Source: HGM04593 sp045533955 (GTDB taxonomy: Bacteria > Bacteroidota > Bacteroidia > Bacteroidales > Bacteroidaceae). Taken from it: 29,352 nt of DNA. The position numbers and the translations under genes are program-made. The stretch lies in assembly GCA_045533955.1 (NCBI GenBank), contig JAZSIU010000088.1:1-29352 (forward strand), read 5' to 3'. Of the stretch, positions 8,179-17,149 are shown piece after piece (the stretch's first letter is position 1; every line of letters starts with the position of its first letter). The notes under the pieces are model-generated. The model did no database searches, was not told the DNA's origin, and saw nothing but the letters and a program-made list of their open reading frames with translations.

Positions 8179-9396
8179 ATGACAAGAATACTCCACGCAC
8201 TACTAACCATTATATTGCTGCTGACATTAGGTTCAGAGGCAGTGTATGCCCAAAAGAGCAAAGCAAAATATACACTTGTGATTGACGCAGGGCACGGAGG
8301 CAAAGACCCCGGCGCCATAGGCAAAAAGGGCAATCGCGAAAAGACCATAAACCTAAACGTCGCAAAAGCATTCGGAAAGTTAGTAGGCGAAAAGTATCCC
8401 GAAGTAAAAATAATATACACCCGCTCGAAAGACGTATTTATACCTCTTAAACAGCGCGCCAACATTGCCAACAAGGCCAAGGCCGACCTCTTCATCTCGA
8501 TACACACAAACGCATCGAAAAACCGTTCGGCCCGAGGTTGCGAGACATTCACGCTTGGAGCAGGCAGCAACGCCGAAGCACTTGCTGCTGCAAAATACGA
8601 GAACGAAGTAATTCTGCAAGAGGAGAATTTTGAGACAACATACGAAGGCTTCGACCCCCGCTCGACCGAGAGCTACATAATATTCGAACTTCTGCGCGGA
8701 CACGATATGGAGAAGAGCATCTCCTGCGCCGAGCACATACAGAATCGTATGGTCAAACGCAGCAAACTATCGAACCGCGGCGTTTCATCGGCCGGATTCC
8801 TTGTACTGCACCAGACAGCAATGCCCAGCATACTCGTCGAGTTAGGCTTTATCTCGAATCCTGCCGAAGAAAAGTTCCTATCATCAGGCGAAGGACAATC
8901 ACAGCTTGCAAAAGGCATATTCGAGGGCTTCAGCAACTACTACGAGGAGTACAAAAAGACCAAAATAGCCCCCACAGACGCCAACAACACGCAGCCTCAG
9001 CAACAGAAGCCCGAGCAACAACAGAAGCCCGAGCAGCAACAGAAACCCGAGCAACAACAGAAGCCCGAGCAACAGCAGAAGCCCGAGCAACAGCCCACAG
9101 CCCCTGTCGAGTCTCAAACATCGGCAGACAGCTCGGACAACAACGATACGCCCATATTTAAAGTACAAATACTCACCTCGGGCAAAAAACTAAGCAGCAA
9201 CGACAGACGATTAAAAGGCGAAAAGGCAAACTACTACCACGAAAAAGGCGTTTACAAATATACCTGCGGCGAATCGACCAATTACGACGAGATTGAGAAT
9301 CTTCGCCGCCGATTATCAAAAAAATTCAAAGACGCATTTATCGTAGCATTCAAAAACGGCAAACGCATAAACATTAACACCATAATAAAGAAATAA
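8179..9396 (+). CDS. N-acetylmuramoyl-L-alanine amidase (Amidase_3) with Gln/Pro-rich linker and C-terminal SPOR-like region
   Basis: It cuts the bond between N-acetylmuramic acid and the stem peptide of peptidoglycan, in the periplasm. A signal peptide (about residues 1-24, ending VYAQ) leads into the zinc amidase domain (about 33-255). Zinc ligands are H39 in DAGHGGKDPG, E54 in REKTINL and H109 in SIHTNAS; the catalytic E221 is in VELGFISN. No AmiC-type inhibitory helix is obvious. Residues 274-305 are a KPEQQQ repeat linker, and about 325-405 look like a SPOR-type region (FKVQILTS start), which in this family usually binds denuded glycan. It follows leuB by 18 bases and precedes an MCE gene by 50, a pairing known in Bacteroidales. 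Confidence 0.93.
   Translation: MTRILHALLTIILLLTLGSEAVYAQKSKAKYTLVIDAGHGGKDPGAIGKKGNREKTINLNVAKAFGKLVGEKYPEVKIIYTRSKDVFIPLKQRANIANKAKADLFISIHTNASKNRSARGCETFTLGAGSNAEALAAAKYENEVILQEENFETTYEGFDPRSTESYIIFELLRGHDMEKSISCAEHIQNRMVKRSKLSNRGVSSAGFLVLHQTAMPSILVELGFISNPAEEKFLSSGEGQSQLAKGIFEGFSNYYEEYKKTKIAPTDANNTQPQQQKPEQQQKPEQQQKPEQQQKPEQQQKPEQQPTAPVESQTSADSSDNNDTPIFKVQILTSGKKLSSNDRRLKGEKANYYHEKGVYKYTCGESTNYDEIENLRRRLSKKFKDAFIVAFKNGKRININTIIKK
8998..9093 (+). repeat. In-frame 18-base tandem repeat in the amidase gene
   Basis: About five near-identical 18-base units encode the hexapeptide QQQKPE over and over. They form a charged, flexible spacer between the amidase and the SPOR-like region. Units differ only at synonymous positions (cag/caa, aag/aaa), so copy number could change by slippage without a frameshift. 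Confidence 0.85.
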
Positions 9397-9446
9397 CAAA
9401 AGGCCACCCTCAAACAAAGGAGCCCCATTAACATTAAAGCTACAAT

Positions 9447-10343
9447 ATGGCAAAGAAAAAACTTTTCAAACGAGAATTTTTCATAGGAGCAATAGGCATC
9501 TCGGCACTGCTGCTTGTATATTTTCTCATAAATTTCTTCAAAGGCATCGACCTTTTCAAAATGGGCTCGACCTACTACGTCCGATTCAGCGATGTAAGCC
9601 AATTAGTAGGCTCAAGCCCCGTCTATCTCAACGGCTACAAGGCCGGCAACGTGCGCAACATTCAATGCGACTTTAACCAAATGGACAATATCATAGTCGA
9701 AATTGAGGTTGACAAAAGAATAAGAATCCCAAAAGGCAGCATCGCACGTATCACAACACATATGCTCGGAGGAGCCGACCTCGGCATCACCCTCTCGCGC
9801 AGCAACGAGTTTCTTGCACCGGGCGACACGCTAACAGGCATCCTCGACAAAGGCATTGCAGGCGAAGCTGCCGACAAAATTATGCCCGCCTTTAACGCCA
9901 TAATGCCTAAGGTCGACTCCATACTTACTCACCTGAATGTAATTCTGTCCGACCCCTCACTGACAGCTTCCATAGACAATGTCGAGCGCCTCACAGGCGA
10001 GCTTGGCACCACAACAGCCTCGCTCAACAGTCTGCTGGCCAACGACGTTCCGCAAATTACCGACCGGATGATAAAGCTCGAGGATGATATGCTGGCGGTG
10101 AGCTCGCAACTGAGCGAGATTGATTATAAAGAGCTTGTGACCACGCTCGACAGCACCCTCAGCAACATACAGCTGCTGACAGCCACACTCAACAGTGGCG
10201 AGGGCACTATGGGGCTGCTGCTCAAGGACAGCACCCTATACAATAATCTAAACGGCACCTGCGAGGCAGCCACAGAGCTTCTTAAGAATCTGCGCGAGAA
10301 TCCCAAAAGATACGTTCATTTCTCGGTATTCGGACGAAAATAA
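9447..10343 (+). CDS. MCE-family (MlaD-type) lipid transport protein
   Basis: The 298-residue protein has a basic N-terminus, one transmembrane anchor (about 12-30) and a single MCE domain (about 38-120, with YVRFSDVSQLVGSSPVYLNG and the later LGGADLGITL). A predicted helical region follows. In E. coli Mla the MlaD hexamer sits on the inner-membrane ABC complex and passes phospholipid between membranes. Here the MlaE permease and MlaF ATPase are not adjacent, which is common for Bacteroidales, where they lie elsewhere. It is probably co-transcribed with the amidase. The substrate is inferred only from the family. Confidence 0.88.
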   Translation: MAKKKLFKREFFIGAIGISALLLVYFLINFFKGIDLFKMGSTYYVRFSDVSQLVGSSPVYLNGYKAGNVRNIQCDFNQMDNIIVEIEVDKRIRIPKGSIARITTHMLGGADLGITLSRSNEFLAPGDTLTGILDKGIAGEAADKIMPAFNAIMPKVDSILTHLNVILSDPSLTASIDNVERLTGELGTTTASLNSLLANDVPQITDRMIKLEDDMLAVSSQLSEIDYKELVTTLDSTLSNIQLLTATLNSGEGTMGLLLKDSTLYNNLNGTCEAATELLKNLRENPKRYVHFSVFGRK

Positions 10344-10440
10344 TCCCACTTACAACCGACGGGCGAGAGGCAGCAACAAAAGCCCACAGACAGGCAAAGC
10401 CACCCTTGTGCAGAAAAAGACCATCTTCGGGTAGCGACAA

Positions 10441-10483
10441 AATATATGCGTGTGCCGTCCATTGGGCGGCACACGCATATATT
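10441..10483. terminator. Bidirectional terminator between MCE gene and glycoside hydrolase gene
   Basis: A very stable 20-bp stem (10441-10460 with 10464-10483, one G-T pair) has a three-base loop and an A/T-rich base. It lies 97 bases past the MCE stop and directly beside the stop codon of the converging minus-strand gene. The T-runs are short, so termination efficiency is a guess. Confidence 0.75.
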
Positions 10484-10485
10484 TA

Positions 10486-12165
10486 TCATCTGACAAAGGG
10501 GATTCTTTGCAGTATATACCCATCGCGCGAGAGAATCTCCAGCATATAACATCCGGGCGGGAAGCCGCGCACCCCCACACGCGTACGATACTTTCCATCA
10601 TAGAGCACAGCCCCCGCAACGTCGCGCAGCCTCAGGCGCATTCCCCACACCTCTGGCTCGGGCAACAGGAACTCCTCGCGGAAAAGTTGCTGCTCGTGTC
10701 CGCTCTCTTCCCATCGGGCCACCTCACTCTCAAGGCCATAAGCATCAACCGCCGTAAGTGCCCAATACATTGTCAACAGTTTCGAGCCCACCCACTTATA
10801 CTCTGTATCACGCAGCATCGCAGCCTGAAGATTACGAGGGTCGGAAATATCCACCGGACTATCGCTCGCATACAGATTATAGTAAAGCGCAGGCATCCCA
10901 TCGACAGGCTGCACACTATCCCAACTCAGATGAAGCGTATCGCCCCTGCGCACACCGCCAAAATTCCGAGGCATCCGAGGCTTACCCTTACAATGCCACA
11001 AAAGAGGCGGCACGAGCGAGGGCGTAGGATAAGTTCTCTTGTATAAATCGACAAAGCCTTTTATATTGTCGAGCAGATGACGCATACGGAACATTATCGT
11101 ACCATCGGTACCCGCACTTCTCGAGGTAACCAACTGACGCGACACCTCGAGAGCCCTCCAATCGCCATACTCGGGCAGCATACGATAGGTACCTATGCCC
11201 GGAACAACGTGTCGTCCGCCGCTATTCTCTTCCCAATCGCGCACAAAGGGGTAAAAATCATTGCCCGAGAAATATATCATCGGAAAAACAGCATCCACAA
11301 TACCCTCTTTGAGCCACTCCTGCGCCTCCTGATACACAGTGCGGCGAGCATTGTAGCCTCGCGACGAGTAGGCCGTAAGATTGTCATATTTTCCGAGTGG
11401 GGCACAGCTCACCCTCACCCACGGCTTAATGGACTTAACCTTATTATAGACCTCGCGCATAATGCGAGTGATATTGGCACGCCTCCAGTCAGAGAGCGAG
11501 AGCCCCTTTCCATAGCGGCGATAAAGATAGCTGTCGGGATACCTTGACGGATGGTCGGGATAACGGATGTAATCGAGGTGAATGCCGTCAAGCTCATAGT
11601 TTGTAACCATCTCGGCAACCAAGCGTGCAAGATACTGCGCCGTGGCAGGCTCGCCCGGCTCCATATACCAATTACCCTCATATACGCGACATAATTCGGG
11701 ATACACCTTATTAAGCGCCCTGCTGCCGTGGCTGCGCGCGTGCTGCACCTTACCCAACGGCAACGTTACCAGCCAAGCGTGCAATTGCATCCCGCGCTTG
11801 TGGCACTCGTCAATGGCAAAGGCCAAAGGGTCGTAACCGGGACTACGCCCCGAAACACCCGTAAGCACCTTCGAGAAAGGCTCAATCTTCGAGGGGTACA
11901 ACACATCGCCGCGGACACGCGTCTGCAACATTATACAATTGACATTCAGTGCCTTTAGAGAGTCGAGCAAGAGCGAGAGCTCGCGCTTCTGAACGTCAAC
12001 GTCGGACGGCTTCTTTATCTGCGTGCGCGGCCAGTCGAGATTCTCTATTGTGGTAACCCACACGGCACGATACTCGTATTTAGGCAGAGCCGCCGGCTTC
12101 TGCGCCCACAGCCCCACTGCCACCGAGACAAAAAACAACAAAAATATATATCGGAATTTACTCAT
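10486..12165 (-). CDS. Secreted glycoside hydrolase-like protein (GHL10 / DUF187, YngK type)
   Basis: The predicted protein has 559 residues. The start at 12165 gives a clean signal peptide (MSKFRYIFLLFF to about residue 21, ending LWAQ); an upstream ATG at 12204 would add 13 residues. The GHL10 barrel starts at EYRAVWVTTIENLDWP and includes QTRVRGDVLYPS, PGYDPLAFAIDECHKRGMQL and LDGIHLDYIRYP, all typical of the family, up to about residue 390. A fibronectin-III-like C-terminal part follows (about 400-560). Relatives include putative hydrolases of peptidoglycan or other glycans, but the exact substrate is not established. The two amino-sugar envelope genes that converge on it make a wall-related role plausible, though this is inference. 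Confidence 0.85.
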   Translation of the reverse strand: MSKFRYIFLLFFVSVAVGLWAQKPAALPKYEYRAVWVTTIENLDWPRTQIKKPSDVDVQKRELSLLLDSLKALNVNCIMLQTRVRGDVLYPSKIEPFSKVLTGVSGRSPGYDPLAFAIDECHKRGMQLHAWLVTLPLGKVQHARSHGSRALNKVYPELCRVYEGNWYMEPGEPATAQYLARLVAEMVTNYELDGIHLDYIRYPDHPSRYPDSYLYRRYGKGLSLSDWRRANITRIMREVYNKVKSIKPWVRVSCAPLGKYDNLTAYSSRGYNARRTVYQEAQEWLKEGIVDAVFPMIYFSGNDFYPFVRDWEENSGGRHVVPGIGTYRMLPEYGDWRALEVSRQLVTSRSAGTDGTIMFRMRHLLDNIKGFVDLYKRTYPTPSLVPPLLWHCKGKPRMPRNFGGVRRGDTLHLSWDSVQPVDGMPALYYNLYASDSPVDISDPRNLQAAMLRDTEYKWVGSKLLTMYWALTAVDAYGLESEVARWEESGHEQQLFREEFLLPEPEVWGMRLRLRDVAGAVLYDGKYRTRVGVRGFPPGCYMLEILSRDGYILQRIPFVR

Positions 12166-12231
12166 ATTAAAAAATATCACAAAAGTACTCATTTTCGCGT
12201 TCACATAGCCTATATATTCAGAATTATTTTA

Positions 12232-12239
12232 TAAATTTG
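12232..12239 (+). promoter_or_regulatory. nifJ -7 promoter element
   Basis: TAAATTTG matches TAnnTTTG. No TTG stands 19-21 bases upstream, so the -33 is unclear. The predicted start near 12246 gives a leader of about 115 bases, with a small hairpin near its 5' end (ATCTCT 12252-12257 with AGAGAT 12264-12269). Confidence 0.55.
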
Positions 12240-12363
12240 CACATCAATTGTATCTCTCCCCAAAGAGATGCGCGGTATTTTGTGGCCGGACAGTAAAGAA
12301 AAGCCCATAATTCCGCAGGTTGAAACAGAATGACTTACAATTCAATTCATAAACTTATTGATT

Positions 12364-15300
12364 ATGACAAAAGCAAAGAAATTTATCACTTGTGACGGAA
12401 ATCAGGCAGCAGCACACATTGCCTATATGTTTTCCGAGGTAGCAGCCATCTACCCCATCACACCCTCATCGACAATGGCAGAGTACGTTGACGAGTGGGC
12501 AGCACAGGGACGTAAGAACCTTTTTGGCGAGACAGTAACGGTTCAGGAGATGCAGTCCGAGGGCGGTGCAGCAGGTGCACTCCACGGTTCATTGCAAGCC
12601 GGTGCGCTGACAACATCGTTCACCGCTTCTCAGGGTCTTCTGCTGATGATTCCCAATATGTACAAGATTGCCGGTGAGCTTCTGCCCAGCGTTCTTCACG
12701 TATCGGCTCGTTCAATCGCAGGCAGCTCACTCTGTATCTTTGGCGACCATATGGACGTAATGGCTTGCCGTCAGACAGGTTACGCAATGCTTTGCGAGGG
12801 TTCTGTACAGGAGGTTATGGACCTTGCAGCAGTTGCACACCTTTCTACAATCAAGAGCCGTATTCCTTTCCTCAATTTCTTTGACGGATTCCGCACCTCG
12901 CACGAGATTCAGAAGATTGAGGTTCTTGAGCAGGAGGATATTGCTCATCTGGTTGATTGGGATAGCATTCAGGCTTTCCGCAACCGTGCGCTCAGCCCCT
13001 CTAACCCCAACACACGTGGTACAGCCGAGAACCCCGAGACATTCTTCACACACAAAGAAGGTGTCAACGCCTACTACGACGCCGTTCCCGACATTGTAGC
13101 CGAGTATATGCGCGAGATTTCGGCTATCACAGGCCGCAACTATGCCCCCTTCACATACTACGGTGCCCAGGATGCCGACCGCGTAATCATTGTAATGGGT
13201 TCGGCTACCGAGGCAGCCAAAGAGGCTATCGACTATATGATGGCCGGTGGCGAGAAGGTTGGTTTGGTATCTGTTCACCTCTACCGTCCCTTCTCACTCA
13301 AGTATCTTGCAGCTGTAATGCCCAAGAGCGTTAAGCGCGTTGCCGTACTCGACCGCACAAAGGAGCCCGGAAGCAACGGCGAGCCTTTGTATCTTGACGT
13401 AGTCGAGGCTTTTGCAACAGACGAGGTGCTCAAGACCATCAACCCCGTGATTGTAGGCGGTCGTTTCGGAATTGGTTCAAACGACACAACCCCCGCGGTT
13501 ATTATGTCAGTTTACGAGAACCTTGCCCTTCCCACTCCCAAGAACCACTTTACAGTAGGTATTGTTGACGACGTTACCTTCACATCACTCCCCAAGAAAG
13601 AGGAGATTGCCGTTGTTGACGGAATGTTCGAGGCTAAATTCTACGGCCTCGGTGCCGACGGTACAGTAGGTGCCAACAAAAACTCAATCAAGATTATCGG
13701 CGAGAACACCGACAAGCACTGTCAGGCATACTTCTCGTACGATTCTAAAAAGTCGGGTGGTTTCACCTGCTCGCACCTTCGTTTCGGCGACAAGCCCATC
13801 CGCAGCACCTATCTTGTAAATACTCCCAACTTTGTAGCTTGCCACGTTCAGGCTTATCTGCGTATGTACGACGTAACACGCGGCTTGCAGAATGGCGGTA
13901 CATTCCTCTTGAACACAGTATGGGACGGCGAGGAGCTGGTAAACAACCTCCCCAACAAGGTTAAGAGATATTTTGCTCAGAACAACATTACGGTTTATTA
14001 TATCAACGCCACAAAGATTGCACGCGAGATTGGTCTTGGCAACCGCACGAACACAATCCTTCAGAGTGCATTCTTCCGCATCACCGGCGTAATTCCCGTT
14101 GACCTTGCCATTGAGCAGATGAAGAAATTCATCGTTAAATCTTACGGCAAGAAGGGTCAGGACATTGTCGATAAGAACAATGCAGCCGTTGACCGTGGTG
14201 GCGAGTACAAGCAGCTCACAATCGACGCCTCTTGGGCCAACCTTCCCGACGATGCACCCATCGTACGCGACGAGCCCGAGTTCATTACAAACTTTGTTCG
14301 CCCCATCAACGCACAGGACGGCGCACTTCTGCCCGTATCGGCATTTACCCCCATTATGGACGGTACTTGGCCTTGCGGAACATCGGCATACGAGAAGCGC
14401 GGTGTAAGCGCATTCGTTCCCAAATGGAATGCCGAGAATTGTATCCAGTGTAACCGCTGTTCATACGTTTGTCCTCACGCTTGTATCCGTCCCTTCGTAA
14501 TGGACGAGCAAGAGGCAGCCGGCCTCGACGCAGCCAAGATTGAGATGAAGGCTCCCGCCGCTCTCAAGGGTATGCAGTTCCGCATACAGGTTGGTGTTAT
14601 GGACTGTCTGGGTTGCGGTAACTGTGTTGACGTATGTCCCGGCAATCCCAAGCTCGGTGGCAAGGCTCTTGAGATGGTTCCCTTCGAGAACGAGCAGGTC
14701 GAGGCAGCTAATTGGGATTACTGCGTTAAGAACGTCAAGACAAAGCAGCGCCTTGTTGACATCAAGAGCAACCCCAAGAACTCACAGTTTGCCACTCCTC
14801 TGTTTGAATTCTCGGGCGCTTGTTCGGGTTGCGGCGAGACACCTTACGTTAAGCTCGTCAGCCAGCTCTTCGGCGACCACCAGATTGTAGCCAACGCAAC
14901 CGGTTGTTCATCAATCTACTCGGCTTCTGTTCCCTCGACACCTTATACAAAGGACGAGAACGGCAACGGTCCCGCTTGGGCAAATTCACTCTTCGAGGAC
15001 TTCTGCGAGTTTGGTCTCGGTATGAAACTTGCCGACAACAAGATGCGCGAGCGTTTGGCACGCCTTTTCACAGAGGTTCAGAGCTGCGACTGCTGCACCG
15101 ACGAGCTTAAGACCCTTGCACAGCAGTGGCTCGAGAACAGCAACAGCTCTGACGTAACAAAGGAGATTGCTCCCGCCATCATCGCCGCCTGCGAGGCCTG
15201 CGACTGCGACAAGTGCAAAGAGATACTCAAGATTAAGCAATACATCGTTAAACGTTCACAGTGGATTATCGGTGGCGACGGTGCTTCATACGACATCGGT

Positions 15301-15915
15301 TACGGCGGTCTCGACCACGTAATTGCATCGGGTCAGGATATTAACCTCCTTGTACTCGACACCGAGGTTTACTCGAACACCGGTGGTCAGGCATCAAAGG
15401 CCACACCTCTTGGTGCAATAGCAAAATTTGCCGCATCGGGTAAGCGCATCCGCAAAAAAGACCTCGGTCTTATCGCAACAACCTATGGTTACGTATATGT
15501 TGCACAGATTGCAATGGGCGCAAGCTACGACCAATGTTTGAAGGCTATCCGCGAGGCTGAGGCTTATCCCGGTCCCTCACTCGTAATTGCCTACGCTCCC
15601 TGTATCAACCACGGTATCCGCAAGGGTATGGGCAAGGCTCAGGCCGAGCAGGCAGCAGCCGTTGAATGTGGTTACTGGCATCTGTGGCGTTACAACCCCG
15701 CACTCGAGGACGAGGGCAAGAACCCCTTCACACTCGACAGCAAAGAGCCTCAGTGGGATAAGTTCCAAGAGTTCTTGCAAGGCGAGGTACGTTACGCATC
15801 ACTTGCAAAGCAGTTCCCCGCCGAGGCACAAGAGCTCTTCGACGCAGCCGAGGGTATGGCAAAGAAGCGCTACGCAAGCTACGTTCGTATGTCTAAGATG
15901 AATTGGGGCGAGTAA
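12364..15915 (+). CDS. nifJ: Pyruvate:ferredoxin (flavodoxin) oxidoreductase, single-chain
   Basis: It oxidises pyruvate and CoA to acetyl-CoA and CO2 and passes the electrons to ferredoxin, the central energy step of anaerobic fermenters. The 1183 residues match the single-polypeptide form. Domains run: pyrimidine-binding domain (YPITPSSTMAEY near 35), domain II, the gamma domain with EKR region, a two-[4Fe-4S] ferredoxin domain (first cysteine C693 in CIQCNRCSYVCP, second set from C748 in CLGCGNCVDVCP), then the TPP domain (GGDGASYDIGYGG from 970). The proximal cluster ligands C820, C823, C848 and C1080 are all there. The ATG at 12364 is preferred over TTG two codons earlier. Codons such as GGT, GTT and CGT are more frequent than in the neighbours, as expected of a very highly expressed gene. 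Confidence 0.98.
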   Translation: MTKAKKFITCDGNQAAAHIAYMFSEVAAIYPITPSSTMAEYVDEWAAQGRKNLFGETVTVQEMQSEGGAAGALHGSLQAGALTTSFTASQGLLLMIPNMYKIAGELLPSVLHVSARSIAGSSLCIFGDHMDVMACRQTGYAMLCEGSVQEVMDLAAVAHLSTIKSRIPFLNFFDGFRTSHEIQKIEVLEQEDIAHLVDWDSIQAFRNRALSPSNPNTRGTAENPETFFTHKEGVNAYYDAVPDIVAEYMREISAITGRNYAPFTYYGAQDADRVIIVMGSATEAAKEAIDYMMAGGEKVGLVSVHLYRPFSLKYLAAVMPKSVKRVAVLDRTKEPGSNGEPLYLDVVEAFATDEVLKTINPVIVGGRFGIGSNDTTPAVIMSVYENLALPTPKNHFTVGIVDDVTFTSLPKKEEIAVVDGMFEAKFYGLGADGTVGANKNSIKIIGENTDKHCQAYFSYDSKKSGGFTCSHLRFGDKPIRSTYLVNTPNFVACHVQAYLRMYDVTRGLQNGGTFLLNTVWDGEELVNNLPNKVKRYFAQNNITVYYINATKIAREIGLGNRTNTILQSAFFRITGVIPVDLAIEQMKKFIVKSYGKKGQDIVDKNNAAVDRGGEYKQLTIDASWANLPDDAPIVRDEPEFITNFVRPINAQDGALLPVSAFTPIMDGTWPCGTSAYEKRGVSAFVPKWNAENCIQCNRCSYVCPHACIRPFVMDEQEAAGLDAAKIEMKAPAALKGMQFRIQVGVMDCLGCGNCVDVCPGNPKLGGKALEMVPFENEQVEAANWDYCVKNVKTKQRLVDIKSNPKNSQFATPLFEFSGACSGCGETPYVKLVSQLFGDHQIVANATGCSSIYSASVPSTPYTKDENGNGPAWANSLFEDFCEFGLGMKLADNKMRERLARLFTEVQSCDCCTDELKTLAQQWLENSNSSDVTKEIAPAIIAACEACDCDKCKEILKIKQYIVKRSQWIIGGDGASYDIGYGGLDHVIASGQDINLLVLDTEVYSNTGGQASKATPLGAIAKFAASGKRIRKKDLGLIATTYGYVYVAQIAMGASYDQCLKAIREAEAYPGPSLVIAYAPCINHGIRKGMGKAQAEQAAAVECGYWHLWRYNPALEDEGKNPFTLDSKEPQWDKFQEFLQGEVRYASLAKQFPAEAQELFDAAEGMAKKRYASYVRMSKMNWGE

Positions 15916-15942
15916 TAATCGCATCCAACCGACATAATCAGG

Positions 15943-15975
15943 CGGGCTCCACTCTCTGTGGAGCCCGTTTTTTTT
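15943..15975 (+). terminator. Intrinsic terminator of nifJ
   Basis: A perfect 10-bp GC-rich stem (15943-15952 with 15958-15967) closes over TCTCT and runs into eight T at 15968-15975. It starts 28 bases past the nifJ stop. Confidence 0.95.
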
Positions 15976-16213
15976 AATTGTAAATACCTGTGCACAAGTA
16001 TCATAAAAAAGGAGGATTATTATTAACAAAAGAAAAAGACCTCCGACAGAGCAGAGAGAGAAAAATTTATAAAGAGCGAAAAAAGCAAACAAGCGCAAGA
16101 GAGAGAGACTAAACTGCTTGAAAATCAACAATTATCGGACAGAGAATGAATTCCGAAACGCAGCCTTAAAAGAGCCACACAAAAATAATCTAAAAAAAAA
16201 CAACGCCTAACTA
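15976..16213. other. Intergenic region upstream of the ABC cluster
   Basis: No gene is supported here. The stretch is strongly purine-rich on the plus strand (many A and GA runs from 16010 to 16110). GGAGG near 16011 could pair with CCTCC near 16041, but the stem is only 5 bp with a long loop. I see no promoter or stable RNA that I would call. Confidence 0.5.
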
Positions 16214-16244
16214 TTGCATAGAATTTTAAAACGTCTTACATTTG
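16214..16244 (+). promoter_or_regulatory. Promoter of the ABC transporter cluster
   Basis: TTG at 16214-16216, 20 bases, then TACATTTG at 16237-16244: full agreement with the Bacteroidota consensus and spacing. The expected start is near 16250, which leaves a leader of about 50 bases. Confidence 0.85.
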
Positions 16245-16252
16245 CAGCGTAC

Positions 16253-16280
16253 TACTTTACTAATACACCACAACAAAGTA
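16253..16280. promoter_or_regulatory. Possible operator in the ABC cluster leader
   Basis: TACTTT (16253-16258) and AAAGTA (16275-16280) form an inverted repeat just after the predicted start point. Such a spot suits the GntR-type regulator encoded at the end of the cluster. The arms are only 6 bp, and I do not find the same arms at the regulator's own promoter, so this is tentative. Confidence 0.25.
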
Positions 16281-16302
16281 CATAAACTAAAAAACCAATA
16301 TT

Positions 16303-17136
16303 ATGATTGAGATTAAGAATTTATCGTTCGGTTACAAGAAGAGCGCCCCTGTCTATGAAAATTTCTCGTTAAACATTGGCGCAGGCGAGGTATTCGGGCT
16401 ATTGGGAAAGAACGGTACAGGAAAGACCACACTGCTCTATCTGCTCACCGGCCTTCTGCACCCACGGAGCGGAAAAGTGCTGTTCGACGGGACAGACGTT
16501 CACGAGCGTCGCCCCACCACGCTCAGCGAGATGTTCATCGTCCCCGAGGAGTTCGACCTACCCAACATAAGCCTCAAAGAGTATGTAAAAATCACCGCCC
16601 CCTTCTACCCAAAATTCAGCCACGAGCAGCTGAAAAGCTGCTTAGAGGTTTTTGAAATGCCCGCCGAGATAAAATTCGGCGAGCTATCAATGGGACAAAA
16701 GAAAAAAGCCTTCATCTGCTTTGCTCTTGCCACAAACACCCGCCTGCTTGTGATGGACGAGCCCAGCAACGGCCTCGACATTCCCTCGAAAAGTCAATTC
16801 CGCAAGGCAATAGCAATGGGAATGAGCGACGAAAAGTCGGTGATAATCTCCACCCATCAGGTGCGCGACATTGACAGCCTGCTCGACCACGTGATAATCA
16901 TCGACGACAAGCGTGTACTTCTTGACGCATCCACCACCGAAATAAGCCGACGACTATATTTTGGCGAGGGCGATGCAAAAGAGAACGAAGAGATAATCTA
17001 CTCTCAGCCCAGCATCAGCGGCAACAGCCTGCTGTGCACCAATAGAGCAGGCGAGGAGAGCAACCTTAACGTCGAGCTACTGTTTAACGCCACGCTTGCC
17101 GAAAGAGAGAAGATAGCAGCAATATTCAACCGATAA
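16303..17136 (+). CDS. ABC transporter ATP-binding protein
   Basis: The 277-residue protein is a complete ABC ATPase: Walker A GKNGTGKTT (35-43), signature LSMGQ (128-132, M in place of the usual G), Walker B LLVMDE (148-153), and switch H185. It should energise the two membrane proteins encoded next. Export-type three-gene ATPase/membrane/YtrA clusters occur widely in Firmicutes and Bacteroidota and often respond to wall-active compounds, but the substrate here is unknown. It begins the cluster; the first membrane gene follows 13 bases later. Confidence 0.93.
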   Translation: MIEIKNLSFGYKKSAPVYENFSLNIGAGEVFGLLGKNGTGKTTLLYLLTGLLHPRSGKVLFDGTDVHERRPTTLSEMFIVPEEFDLPNISLKEYVKITAPFYPKFSHEQLKSCLEVFEMPAEIKFGELSMGQKKKAFICFALATNTRLLVMDEPSNGLDIPSKSQFRKAIAMGMSDEKSVIISTHQVRDIDSLLDHVIIIDDKRVLLDASTTEISRRLYFGEGDAKENEEIIYSQPSISGNSLLCTNRAGEESNLNVELLFNATLAEREKIAAIFNR

Positions 17137-17149
17137 AAAAGAGGCAAAA

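Noticed and set aside
12166..12204. Upstream start for the GHL10 gene
   Set aside because: The extra 13 residues precede a typical signal peptide beginning at 12165 and would displace it from the N-terminus.
15799..16131. Minus-strand open frame of 110 codons with a hydrophobic first half
   Set aside because: It lies antisense to the nifJ C-terminus and across the nifJ terminator, has no promoter, and its second half mirrors nifJ codons.
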